Positions 12,801 through 23,660 of a stretch of 64,000 nt of DNA are shown here, one piece after another. The stretch is taken from the NCBI RefSeq assembly GCF_001632365.1, contig NW_024468541.1:335451-399450 (forward strand), given 5' to 3'. A model generated the notes under the pieces. The model worked only from the letters and a program-made list of their open reading frames with translations, searched no databases and was not told the origin of the DNA. How positions within the stretch are numbered: the stretch's first letter is position 1; each line of letters begins with the position of its first letter. The position numbers and the translations under genes are program-made. The stretch comes from Laetiporus sulphureus 93-53 (taxonomy: Eukaryota; Basidiomycota; Agaricomycetes; Polyporales; Laetiporaceae).

Positions 12801-14042
12801 CGCGAGTCTTGCCGAGGGCGACCGGGTTGACCGCCTCTGACAGGAATGAGGAAGCAGGCAATCAGTAATGATGCTGAGGGATGGATGCGAGAGAGTGTGT
12901 GCCATACCGAGGTGTGAAGGGTTCGGTAGCAGCGTCACCTTGACCGGGATTGGGGCTCCGTCGTATTGCAGACTCGGGGATGCAGCTAATTGTATTCAAG
13001 GTAAGCATGTGCGAGAATAGCATATATCGTTATATCGAACTGACTGAGATGACTTATGACGTCTCCAGACGCGCCAAGGTCCTCGGGGAACTCTGCTCCT
13101 CCTTTGATCTTGTGAAACAACGCTGCAGGAGAATACTCGAGCAGGCCCGTGAGGAGGTTCAACCGACCGCGGTGCGGCATAGCCAGGACAATGTTCTCTA
13201 CGCCAGCTGCAGTCGCAATGTGAGCATAGCTACGTCGACACGATGAGTCTAGGAATGCACCTCTTGCAGCACTAGCAAATAACGCGTCGAGCGCAGGAAG
13301 CATCGACTCGCCGCCCTCCAGGCCGTATCGCTTCAGGTTCGGAAACTTCAACTGTAGGAACTGGTCGAACATCTCGCTGCGCGCGAGCAGCGAATGTATG
13401 CGCGCCTTCTCCCTGACATCAAGCTTCGCGTCATGAGGTCTCTGCGACTCGAGCAGGTGCGAAAACCACAGCCGCTCGGTCTTGGACGGCGAGTGCATGT
13501 ACTCGTATGCGATGCGCCCGACGTAGAGGGCGCGTAGGTGCTGAGTGATCTCGCCGAGTGTCCATTCCTCCTTCGTGTCTGCGTCCACGCCAACGGGATT
13601 GGTCCAAACAATGCCGTTGACATCGTATTTCTGCGCGTCATCGACGAGGCCATACCTCCGCGGGTTGAGGGCCGCGACTTCTTCGCGCTGGAGGAGATCT
13701 AGAGGGTCGATGCGCGCGGCACGGTGCCCATGTGTGCGCAGTGAGTCGACATAGCGGAGGAGAGGCGCGTTCGCCGTTCTGTTCTGCAACTGTGTCGGGC
13801 TGTCTAGATGCACGCATAAACAAAATGCCAAACGCGACCACAGCATGAATGATTGCTAGGGTGCCAGATGGGATAACTCACAGTCCGGCAAGGAGAATCG
13901 TCGAGGTTCACGATAACCATAGGACTTGTCGTGGTACTGGCGTCGCGCGGAGTTACGAGCCAGGCCGGGGCGCCACCTGAAGGCAACGTTACTCGCATAC
14001 ACGCGTACGTTGCGCGCTGTTATCGTACCTGACAGCAGCCAT
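9864..14042 (-). CDS. DHTKD1: 2-oxoadipate/2-oxoglutarate dehydrogenase E1, DHTKD1 type
   Basis: Thiamine-diphosphate-dependent E1 subunit of a mitochondrial 2-oxo-acid dehydrogenase. The DHTKD1 branch acts on 2-oxoadipate in lysine and tryptophan breakdown. Start chosen at 14042 (MAAV, spliced to [20 protein letters not shown]), an Arg-rich presequence followed by YGYREP. Next come [51 protein letters not shown], the ThDP-binding [55 protein letters not shown], and [20 protein letters not shown]. The end contains [20 protein letters not shown] with [10 protein letters not shown], then IEELCPFPF and [12 protein letters not shown]. The spacing and the [15 protein letters not shown] stretch are closer to DHTKD1 than to classical KGD1/OGDH as I recall them. 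At least ten short introns occur. It converges tail-to-tail with the helicase, leaving under 300 bases between stop codons. Confidence 0.9.
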
Positions 14043-14395
14043 CGAGTCGTGATGCTACGCGTTCACTTCGCACGAGAGAAAGTTAGGTGTTCACGACCAT
14101 CAAGTCTGAGAGGACAAGCTGCGCGGTTATCTTGCTCGCGGACACGCCGACCATGCGTGCGTGCTGGAGGTCATCCACGCTCATCCCATGATCCGCCATC
14201 GTGATCAGCGAACGCAACGCTGCTTTAATGCGCTCACGTGCGTGTCTTCAGCGGAAGTCCGGTGAGAAAACTGTTGCGGAGATAAGTGAAACATCCAGGT
14301 CCTGGGAGCTTGTCATGCTGGAAAGGGTACTGCAGAGGAGCTCCGTCAAATCAAGCACTATGTTCTGCGCCGCCATATAGGACTGTGCAGTATCG
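14043..14395 (-). other. Upstream flank of DHTKD1-type gene with a short open frame
   Basis: On the minus strand, 14092-14220 encodes an uninterrupted peptide including MSVDDLQHARMVGVSASKIT and ending in LMVVNT. It looks protein-like (amphipathic, balanced composition), but I recognise no family. It could be a small gene, a lost upstream exon, or a relic cut off by the foldback element just beyond 14396. Confidence 0.25.
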
Positions 14396-14733
14396 CACAG
14401 CCTGCACAGATTTATTTTTCCACGGGAAACCTGATGCAAAAATGGTGAAAATATCTTAAGTCTGGATATGGAAATAGTTTGGAAATTGGGCGGAGACAAT
14501 TAAATTATGTTATGATTGTTTTACCGAAATGTATCAGCAATAGTGAAACTTTTTCCCAAAGGAAGATATTTCAGTCCAAAAATATGTGGTACCGATATGT
14601 TTCGGGGAAGCAATTGTAACATAATTCAATTGTCTCCGCCCAATTTCCAAACTATTTCCATATTCAGACTTAAGATATTTTCACCATTTTTTCATCAGGT
14701 TTCCCGTGGAAAAATAAATCTGTGCAGGCTGTG
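14396..14733. mobile_element. Foldback MITE-like element
   Basis: The outer sequence cacagcctgcacagatttat recurs as its reverse complement ataaatctgtgcaggctgtg at the right end. The arms continue through ccacgggaaacctgatg, cttaagtctggatatggaaa and ttggaaattgggcggagaca for about 130 bases each side. A loop of ~60-80 bases lies between. There is no coding capacity. The three bases TCG lie directly outside both ends (14393-14395 and 14734-14736), a possible 3-bp target duplication, though so short a match may be chance. It is unrelated in sequence to the element at 1-379. Confidence 0.85.
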
Positions 14734-15653
14734 TCGGTCAGTCGGTAAACTATTACCCACTGCATCTTCGTTTAGCGCTCATAATGTCAGAAATGAATCG
14801 ATTCATGACCCTCACTAGATCTCCTTCGTCGTCATATACTTCATAAATCGCCGTCTTTATGGATGAATGCTCATGAAACATAAGTGCTTTCAAACTACAG
14901 CATGCACATTGGGAGATTCAAGTAACTGGAGATTGAAATACATCATTGGTCTGGATATTCCCTGTCCTTCTAGTGCATGAGGTGCATGCCGTGTTTGAAA
15001 CCTGTCCCGCAGACCCTCGAAAGCATCTGAGCCATGTACCTTCCAAGTGTGTCTTTCAGCTATGCTACCAGCTATGCTACAGCCAGCTAGTGTAGCTCTC
15101 GCACACGGAGCTGCATCGCCATCCGTCTTCGTCGGAGAGGCTATGCACAATTGTTCGCAACCGAGGTGGCGCGCTACTGTGCGCCACGTCTACCGCCGCG
15201 CATCGTATGGAGTATCTTTCGCCATCAAGGATGCCGACGAGCAACGGTGAATCTTGCGGACAAAAGCTGTCAACAGACAGCGCCCGCGATCCGGGCAGAA
15301 ATCCCTCGACGAGTCCTATTGGCATCCCTCCCCTCGACACTTCTTAGCGCTGCAGTGTCCACGGCTTGCATACTCCGCGCAGTTTCAGGCTGTGCCTCCC
15401 CATGATCATGCCAGGATGCCGCCCTGCCGCATACGGGAGCGAACAACTAGGCATATGGCTAGAGTGCGCCCATGGCGTACTTTCCGGCCCTGATAAGTAG
15501 TGCATATGCTTAACATGCCTGCCAACTCGTTTTAGGGCTGCGCTCGAAGCGCTGTGCAGAGCCGTCTGGCCCAAGCGGCTTCTCGCTGATAGTGCCACTT
15601 CTGAACAGGTGACGATGCGGTCCTTGCTCCGTGGCTACGTGTTTGTACAATAG
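14734..15653. other. Intergenic region upstream of the SPFH gene
   Basis: No supportable gene. Open frames on both strands (for example 15077-15340 on -, 15344-15598 on -) lack recognisable domains. The right end contains the promoter of the SPFH-domain gene. Confidence 0.4.
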
Positions 15654-15654
15654 G

Positions 15655-15664
15655 TGCATATAAG
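15655..15664 (+). promoter_or_regulatory. TATA box of the SPFH gene
   Basis: The sequence gtgcatataagaactctcc sits about 70 bases before the chosen ATG at 15726. The in-frame ATG at 15654 overlaps this TATA-like box, which argues that 15654 is not the true start. Confidence 0.5.
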
Positions 15665-15725
15665 AACTCTCCTCATCGAAACTCAATCCTGCTCAGCTAC
15701 CAGTATCTCTTCCTCCAGCTGCATC

Positions 15726-18377
15726 ATGATCAAAGACACGTACAGCGAAGACGGCACCACCGCTGTGAACGGCCCTGCATCCGTTGCCGGTCCAAGCACT
15801 GCGCCCCGCTTCGATTCCGACTTCTCCGATAGAGAGAAGAGTGCGAGCTACTTGGATGCAAAGCAGCCTCCCAGCAGGAGCATCTCGGGTGTTGCGAGCG
15901 GGAATTTTGTGAAGGCTGCAAATTATCTCCAGGGAGACCGCCCCTTCTTCATCACCATAGGGAAGGACGGGTTGACTGCAGCGCTCCAGAAGCTGGATCA
16001 GCAGTTGAAGCAGGCGCGTGGCGCGCGTCATTCTACGTCTTCAGCTTTGCTTATTGTCGCTATCTATGCACGTCCAGTCCGGTCGACCGCATATCCTGTC
16101 AAGCAAGGTGCGCCTCGCGCATGTTTAGCGCCACAGGCGCGACTCACTCGTCAACTTTGTCCACAGCGCCCCACGGACTGGATCGGAAAGGAAGTCAGCC
16201 CTGGCCGCATCGGCCTGATCACACATGGGGCGCTGCCCAAGATCTTGACGCGTCCCGGCAGGTATCCCGGCTTCCCGCTGCGCAACTGGTGGGCCCGAAC
16301 GTGGTCTGGCACCAAGGGCTGTATGTGACTTCGTTACCGCTACAAAAAGACCCCGAACGGCTTAACCTTGTGATTAGTGTCGGACACGGTCATCGAGTTC
16401 CAGGGCTTGACGGTCGTCCAGGTCTCGCAGAACCAGGTTCGTTCATATCCACACTGCCTGCTGTTATGTGCTCAATGCTTCGTTTATGCCACAGGCTGCG
16501 GTTGTCTCTGACCCTCAGGTACTGCCTGCGATATCCTTGATATCAGTGGAGCCTCTCATAACAGTTCTCCCGCAACTAGAACCAGATTTTTGTGATCAAG
16601 AACTCAGGCTTTGTAGCGTACGCCGCCGAAGGTGCTTACAACGTCCTCTCCATCGTCGATCAGACCCATCTTCCGTCGATCGTCAAGGACAAGATCACAG
16701 GCGTCATTCTCGGATCGTCAGTCCCCCGCATCTCCTTATTACCTGCCTATTCTTAACAAAACACTTCTGTCTAGGAGGCATGAAGTGACCATGAAGAGCA
16801 GCACGCGGGATGGGAAGGAGCAGGATTACGTCGTCGCTCTCTTGTTCGTACTCCACCGCACTCGTCCTTCCGTGCGTCAGTTGACATCGAGATTTCGGCA
16901 GCCTGAACATCCCCGCAAACAACTGCGCGATCCTCCAGAAGGGCGATGACCTCGAGCAGCTCCCCGCCGGGCAGCACTACATCACGAATCCGAACGTCAC
17001 GCTGCGCGGGCTCTTCACGCTCGGCGAGAACCAGCTGGAGATGCCGACGAAGGACATGTGAGCTGGCTTGCTCGTGCGCGCGCTGGAGGTCGTGCTGAGC
17101 CTTCTGAAACGTCAGCTTCACGAGAGATCAAGTGCCAGTGTCGTTAACGATCTATCTCAAATGGTACGCCTGATATCTTCGGTGTGCGATATGTTGCTGA
17201 CCGAGTTCTCAGGCAGATCACAGAGCCTTTGAAGGTACCAACTGATTCCAGCGCGCTGTTAGGTCGTTCACTAATTTTATTCAATAGCTCACGATGCACG
17301 GCTACAACACGCCCTATGACGCACTCCGGTTTGTCAACTGTTTTTGAATCATGACGCTCAGAATTCGAGACTGACCGCAAGGTTACAGGGACAAGACGCA
17401 GTCCATTCTCACCCAGATTGTCGCACATCGTAAGCGCATACATTCACATGTATGGTGTGACGTCTGAATGCCTTACGCTTTCCTGCAGTCGACTACAGTG
17501 CGATGGTGAAGCAGCGCTCATTGGGCCCGGACAATCTCGATGACGGAAGCGACGCGAACACTGCGTTCCTGGATGCTCTGAGGACACGAGCGATGGACGA
17601 CCTTCACATTGCTGCGTTGGAGTATGGGATCATCGTGAAGGACCTTGGTGCGTACTAGCCTTTTTGATGAAAGCCAATGGGCTAATTGGTCTTCTACGGT
17701 CTCCCGTAGCTGTCATCGATAGGCAGTTCAAGGGTAAGTAGCAACGCTATCGTTGATTCGCGTGACTTAAACATTGGCATCCAGGTGAAATTGCCACGAC
17801 GATGGACAAGCTGACCACAAGAGCTCTCCAGGCACAAGTCGAGGCTGCTGTAAGTGGTCTCCCCAGTCTCAATCTACACCTGTGCTTGACAGATCACATG
17901 TTCCGTAGAACGTTGACAGAGAAAACAGCAACAAGATCAAGCAAGAAGAAGGTGCCTACGCCGTGGCGCGCGTCAGAGCACAAGCTCAGAACGTCAGTGG
18001 CAGCCCATGCTTTTCTTTCGTTCCCCCATTGACATACCTGCTCCCACCAGACCACCGCGGATGCCGAAGCCTACAAGATCGTCTCCGCCGCCAAAGCGCA
18101 AGCGCAAAGGCTCGAGATCGAGGCAGCCGCACAGGCACAGGCCACCCGGATGGCCGCAGAGGCCGAGGCAGAGGCGGTCCGCATCCGCGCGGCGGCCGAC
18201 GCTGAGGTGCGCGACCAGTTCGCGCGAGAGATGGAGCTGCGCCGCGTCGAGGTGGCGCGTGTGCAGGCGTTCGGCGCCAATACGGTGTTCGTGCCGACGG
18301 AGGGTATCGGCGCGCAGATGGGCGCGAATATGGCGGCGGGGATGGCAGCGGGGATGGGTGCGGATGCTCGGCGGTGA
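15726..18377 (+). CDS. SPFH/Band-7 (prohibitin/flotillin-like) membrane scaffold protein
   Basis: SPFH-superfamily protein, a family that oligomerises on membranes and organises lipid microdomains. The N-terminal ~90 residues are low-complexity, then NFVKAANYLQGDRPFFITIG. The SPFH region follows over many small exons: DWIGKEVSPGRIGLITHG, FVIKNSGFVAYAAEGAYN, DLEQLPAGQHYITNPNVTLR, FTLGENQLEMPTKDM and VPVSLTIYLKWQITEPLK. Then come YNTPYDALRDKTQSILTQIV and YGIIVKDLAVIDRQFKGEIA. The C-terminus is an Ala/Glu/Arg-rich coiled coil (EAAAQAQATRMAAEAEAEAV) ending in a Gly/Met/Ala tail, as in flotillin and stomatin relatives. I chose the ATG at 15726 because the in-frame upstream ATG overlaps the TATA box. 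There is no obvious transmembrane helix, so membrane contact may be peripheral. Exon borders between 16050 and 16900 are the least certain. Confidence 0.85.
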
Positions 18378-19422
18378 TTGCATTGTCATCAGATACCCGT
18401 AATCCTCTCTTGATTTGGACTTTGGATACCTCTTCATGTTTGTAAGTTATGTAGATACGTGTACTCGCATCATCTTGTCTATAATCGTAGTATCCATTCC
18501 TAATCTACGTCGCCTTAGGCTGGAGCTATCTGCAGCGGTCTGAGTTGTTTACATGTAAAGAATATGTTAAGCTAGGTATGACACCGCAGACATGAAAGCA
18601 TTTGCGACCGTTACTTAATGACACGAAATGGTATAATTGACTGCCTGTTTGGGAAATAAAGTTGCTTAATTAGGGCATAGTGTTGCATAGGTCACACTTT
18701 AGAACACATTTTCAGTGCATTTGCAGCGGGAATAAATGCCTTCATGCCTGCAGTGTGAGAGCTCAACGTTCAGCGCGAAGTTCTTGAAAGCATAAAGAAA
18801 TTATGTACCGTTCTGGACATGACGGCCTTCTGGTGTCAATGAATCGCAAGTTGAGATCGGAACTGCAAGCAAGACAAGAAGATGGGAGAAGATAGGAGAG
18901 CTCTGGGTCATTTTTCTAGCTTGATCATGTGGGTTGTGGAAAGCTTATCGGAATAGATAGCACACCCTGATCAGAATAATGTGGAATGTGAGGTGCATCA
19001 GTGAATTCAAAGCGGCAATGCCCTTCCCGACTCTATGAGGCTATCATTATCTGCTTTCTCACAGTCAAAGTTGGGGGTTCTATTATATCATTGCAATAGT
19101 TCCCGAACTTGAAAGGTGCCGCGCTGTGGCCGGCGGCCGCGGACCTCTTGCTTACTTGCATACGGCAGCAGTGCTTCTTCTCATGGAGGGCTGGGCGCAA
19201 ATCCCACAAATTCTACCATGTATATAAAATACATTTGCAACGAATGTGCATGTGACGCGTGTATAACTGCTAGGCGGATCCCATATCTCCTCAACCTGAA
19301 GACGACTGCCGCAGAGAAAGGAATCAGTCTGCATGGGGGTACAGCTCAACCTTACGTGCAACAACTTGCTCCATCATAATTCTCCATTTCTCATGGTATG
19401 GATGCTATCACCAAAGTGCAGA
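18378..19422. other. Intergenic region between SPFH gene and methyltransferase
   Basis: About 1 kb, AT-rich in part (18520-18720), with no supportable gene. A frame at 19116-19379 (+) has no recognisable domain. The genes on both sides end here, so it holds two 3' regions. Confidence 0.4.
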
Positions 19423-20707
19423 CTAATATTTCGCTCGAATTAGTCGCGGACTGTGTGCATAGTCTATCCTCTTCTTAGCCCATACGATATTCAGCATGCT
19501 GGTCTGATTGAAGTTGGGGTCGTCCAATCGTGCGATGAACTCCCTTCCATCCTCCTCGGTCATGCCTTCGCCTGCAAGCTTTGCGGGAGTAGTCCTGCCG
19601 AGATGTTTGTACCGGGCTTTCCACACCTTCGCCAGAGCATTCGCCGCGGAACCTAAAGCAAGTTGCGTGATCGCGCGAACAAGCGAAAACACCTGAAAGC
19701 TGCGTACCGAAATCGTGACCGGAGAGCGGTAGCGTAACCAATTTCACGTTGATCTCCATGAACTGATACGACCTCTTCAGCAACTCTGCGAGTTTAGGCC
19801 CAATCACTGGGTCGGCGCCACGCCTACGCAAAGCGTTATGGAATTTCTGTGCAAAAGCAGAAGCCCCGGCTAGTCCAGTGTTGCGGCCGTTATGATCTAG
19901 AAGTTCATCATCCGGTTCTTCAAGAAGCAGCCATCCTCCTGGCTTCAACAATTTCACAATGCGACTAAGCGCTTCAGGGCCATTGGCTAACTGTCAGGGA
20001 TGGCCGTTCAGTCGACGTTGTAAGGAGAGTTTATCGAGAGCTCACTGACATGCATTATGATGAAACGCCCATGTATGACGTCGAAACTCTCATCTTCGAA
20101 AGGATAGGATTTCGATAGGTCAAGCTGCATAAAGCGCAAATTGGACGGTATGGAGCCCCTGTCAAGAGATACATCCTATTAGAAGGCGGGTCGTCTGAAA
20201 GTGCCAATAAAAGTCATTCATCACCGAGGCGGCATCGGAAAAAGATCCGTGGCCAGAACGTGCGCTTGAGGAAATCTGGCAGCTGCATCGATAGCCCTAC
20301 CGAAGAGGGTGAGAACCACGACGAAGTAAGCTTTCGGCACCCAGAGGAAAGGGCTTACTTACCAAGCACCACTTCCAGCTCTAGTCAACAGTCAGACGGC
20401 GTGCATTGCAAACATTTCGAAACTCACCCAAGCTCCAGGATACTCTTCGGATTCATCTCTTCCAGCGGAGCAAGCGTCAGTCGTCCGCAGAAGTAGCCCA
20501 CCAGCCCCGTGTGCACTGTATCAAGACTGTTATCACAAGGCTATGTTCAGCTCAGTCATATCATTCAGAGGCAGTCTCCCTACTCATCCGACTCTGCATG
20601 AGAATCGCTAGAATTCTGTGGGCAGCCGTTCACATATCAGGCATAGCGACACGCAACGAACGAAGGCTTACCACCAGCACATACGATGCTGGATTGCTTG
20701 TAGACAT
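19423..20707 (-). CDS. Class I SAM-dependent methyltransferase, possible frame break near the 3' end
   Basis: Rossmann-fold methyltransferase of the small-molecule type common in fungal secondary metabolism. Spliced on the minus strand from 20707 it reads MSTSNPASYV, then SSDSHAESDDLDTVHTGLVG, LEEMNPKSILELGAGSGAW (motif I LGAGSG, restored by two introns at about 20303-20420), and AIDAAARFPQAHVLATDLFP with acidic motif II. FMQLDLSKSYPFEDESFDVI with HGRFIIMHV is motif IV. RIVKLLKPGGWLLLEEPDDE is the conserved post-motif stretch. The last part, including RIVKL and GMTEEDGREFIARLDDPNFN, fits the family but lies in another frame from TLPLSGHDF (about 19695-19730). Either a short intron with a weak donor (for example 46 bases) joins them, or one frameshift is present. 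The substrate is unknown. Confidence 0.75.
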
Positions 20708-21708
20708 AGCGCTGCTTGAAGACACCAGCTTTACAATCAAAGACGAGACCTGTGACTCAAGCAAGCGAGAGGGAATATGGCTTCTGGGTTCATGAAAGTC
20801 GCCTTATCAGCAGAAACACAATCAGTCCGCAGCTGGGCGCGAGATGCGCATCCGACGTCTCTCAAAAGGGAATCTGAGCGATTCACGTTTGAATGATTTC
20901 CTAGACATACCAGTGGGAGTTTTTGCAAACATGCATCATCGTGCCATGCCCCATTCAGTATATGATGTGAATACAGGCAATTGAACAGGCCATTCGCTCT
21001 GTGGATGCTTATTTGGATCACGCCATCTAGGATGTTCCATGCGTCTTGACGTTGTTCGTGGACAAAAAGGGTCTTTTGCTTTCTTCCACAATACTTGCCG
21101 TGAGTGCCACAGCAGTTCTTTTGGATGATGGCAAGCTAACGCATTCTGACGACAGCCACTTCAAACAGCTTCAAACAGTTAGACGAAACTTGCTTCACAC
21201 GTCATGCGCTGAAGAAGAAGGATAAGTTTTTTCATTGACTTGGCATGATGTTCGGAGATTGGACGCACGTGGAATCGCCATAGCCTTCGAACAGCCATGA
21301 GAAAATCTCAACGTCACCTGCTGTTATATCACAACTCCGCTCCTGAACATATACTAGTATGTCGAAATTCTCATGATCATTGATATGTTGTATCAGTATC
21401 CATGAGTACAGACGTACAAGCGGTTGAAGGAAAATGCAAGCGATCATTACTTATACGCGTGATGTTGGACGATAGTCAGTCAGGATAGCAGGCCGCGCGA
21501 TTATATCTGGAAGAGCCGAACAGAAGGCGACGACCAGGTGGCACGATGAAAGTATGACTTGATATGACCGACGGATGTAGGGAAGATGCGCAGATTAAGT
21601 CCTGGACCCTGGAGACAAAGCCGGACAATGATTGACATAACAGAGCGTGGATACTGTCGAATTCCCAGACGAGGATTTGGAGATAGACATCGTGTCTGGA
21701 CCAGACAG
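20708..21708. other. Intergenic region between methyltransferase and zinc-finger gene
   Basis: About 1 kb with no supportable gene. A minus frame at 21232-21447 has protein-like composition (FDILVYVQERSCDITAGDVE) but no domain. It could be a small gene or part of the 3' region of the zinc-finger gene. Confidence 0.35.
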
Positions 21709-23559
21709 CTAGCAAGAAGTCTCGCCGAGATATTCCTGGCCCCATTTCGTCCCGAAAGTAACAGGAGACGCGGTATTGTCGTAGCCGGGCGCACAGGGAA
21801 CAGTGGGCTGATTGGAGAAGAACGACGACGATGCGCGACCAAATGAAAGTTCGCCTTCATTTTCTGACCCGTTCGAGACTATGGGTGCATTATCGGCGCC
21901 GGCGGGCACGTACGAAGCTCTTTCCAGTGGTCGCGAAATCTCGGCCAGGCGCGCTTCGGGGATATCCTGTTCGGACACGCCGTACCGTGCGCAGAGCGCC
22001 TTTACACACCTACGATCACGAGCTTTTAGGTGGCGTTTGACAGCGAATTGACTACTGAGCACTCTTTCGCATCCCGGACAGCACCATTCAACGGCATTGA
22101 TGGCCTTATAGAAGGGGTTCGCGTGCGGGTGGGAGGTTACTCGATGCTGTACGAGGGAGCGTAAAGCATTAAATACTACTTCACAACCATCAAAGTTGCA
22201 TAAGAAACTTATATTGAGATGTTGAAAAGAGCCCTCTTGTTCATGTGATGTGAAACTCTGCAATCTTCAATCAGCAACAAACTTGGAATGAGGAAGGGAA
22301 TGATTCACGTGAGACAGCCGTCCACTTTCTTGCTCCCGTTTTCTGGCACGCTCGTCGTGCATATTCTCTTCTGCTTCTTCCCATGTACGCTGCTGCTGCT
22401 CCAACCACCGCGGTTGGAGCACATGATTACTGTCATTGATCTGTGAATTGTTGGTATTGTCATCGCTGCTCGACGTGAAAGTAACCGTCCCTTCGTCAGG
22501 CATCATCGCAGATGCGTGGCCCGGCTCTTGCGACATTGTACCATCCGGGTCCTCAATCTTTCGTGGCCTCACGACTTGTTTCGAGAGGAATGAACGTTGA
22601 TGAGACGAGAAGGAACTAGGTAGCATCGGCGAGCCACAGGCAACCTGTTCAATGACACCGGGAGGACGACCTGGAAGGCTGGTCGTTGACGTTTGAGATA
22701 AAGCCACCACCGGCACTTGATCTTGTCCATCATAGCGTGCGATTGCAGGGCTCGTCGAAGCATGAAGCATATTGCCTAGTGAGGGCATTGCCATTGCGGA
22801 ACGAGTTTGTGCAGAGAACGAAGGCTGCTTTGCACGAGTCGTATTGTTTTTCGCCCATAATTCTTCCCTTTCAGAATATTGAGAGCTCGTAGCTCGACCG
22901 GCGTCAAGCGTAGACTTGATGGTGGCCTCTGTGGCGATGACAAGTGATTGTGATGAGCGAGGCCCATGCGCTTCCAGCGCTACGGCCAATTGCGCATTGC
23001 ACGACAAGTCGCGATTGATGAAGGCTGTGGCAGGCGGTAAGGGGAGAAGATCGGGTGCAGCAGTAGCCAAGGGTGGATCCCCAGACAGGACACGATCGAC
23101 ACATTGGGAACTGCCGGTATAGGAGGTTGTCTTCGTCGAGTTTGATGTGCTGATGGCGGCCTGGCTATCATCGAGGACAGTGACTTGAGTACCCAAGTGG
23201 CGATCGGGGGTGATCAGAGTGGCCTGAGGGTCGATACACTGAGGTAAATTATGATGGTTCTCTGACGTTAAGTTGGCCAACGCGGGTACACTCGAGAACA
23301 CGATAGAAGCGATGCCTTTGTGAAATGAGACCCGAGGGTCCGTCGGCGATGTTACCGGATCTTTCAATGTGTCAGAGACCTAGGAGATAGACAGCTGAGT
23401 GACTTGCCACGACCTTCTGGTGCAAGGGCAAGAACTCACGCTTTGAATTTCTGACGTGTGGCCCTCGTCGCTCGAGCGAAAGACTGATGCCACGGTGGAC
23501 AGAAGATCAATCGTTGCATCATCCAATTCCTTTCTTGCACCTATTGATAGGCCAGACAT
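21709..23559 (-). CDS. C2H2-like zinc-finger protein, putative transcription factor
   Basis: Begins MSGLSIGARKELDDATIDLL at 23559. The first intron (near 23380-23440) joins to VSDTLKDPVTSPTDPR. A ~300-residue Ser/Thr/Pro/Gln-rich stretch follows, typical of fungal regulators. A 51-base intron (about 22261-22311, GTGAAT..GCAG with CTGAT branch site) carries an in-frame stop and must be spliced. Downstream are two zinc-finger-like units: C-x4-C-x12-H-x4-H (CNFDGCEVVFNALRSLVQH...) and CPGC-x12-H-x6-C (CPGCERVLSSQFAVKRH...). The second ends in Cys rather than His. The tail is acidic/Ser-rich and ends at GETSC. A TATAAATA-like box on the minus strand lies about 90 bases upstream. The target genes are unknown. 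The finger spacing is close to, but not exactly, standard C2H2. Confidence 0.72.
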
Positions 23560-23647
23560 GTCGACAGCGGTTGGGGATAATGGAGAAGGATAATGTTTAG
23601 TGTGAAGTCAAATACGAGAGAGAGCGAGAGGTAATCGAAAAGATCCC

Positions 23648-23660
23648 AGTATTTATATGG
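23648..23660 (-). promoter_or_regulatory. TATA box of the zinc-finger gene
   Basis: The minus strand reads CATATAAATACTG about 90 bases upstream of the ATG at 23559. Confidence 0.45.

Noticed and set aside
15654..15725. Upstream in-frame ATG at 15654 as the SPFH gene start
   Set aside because: It overlaps the TATA box; the ATG at 15726 is better placed.
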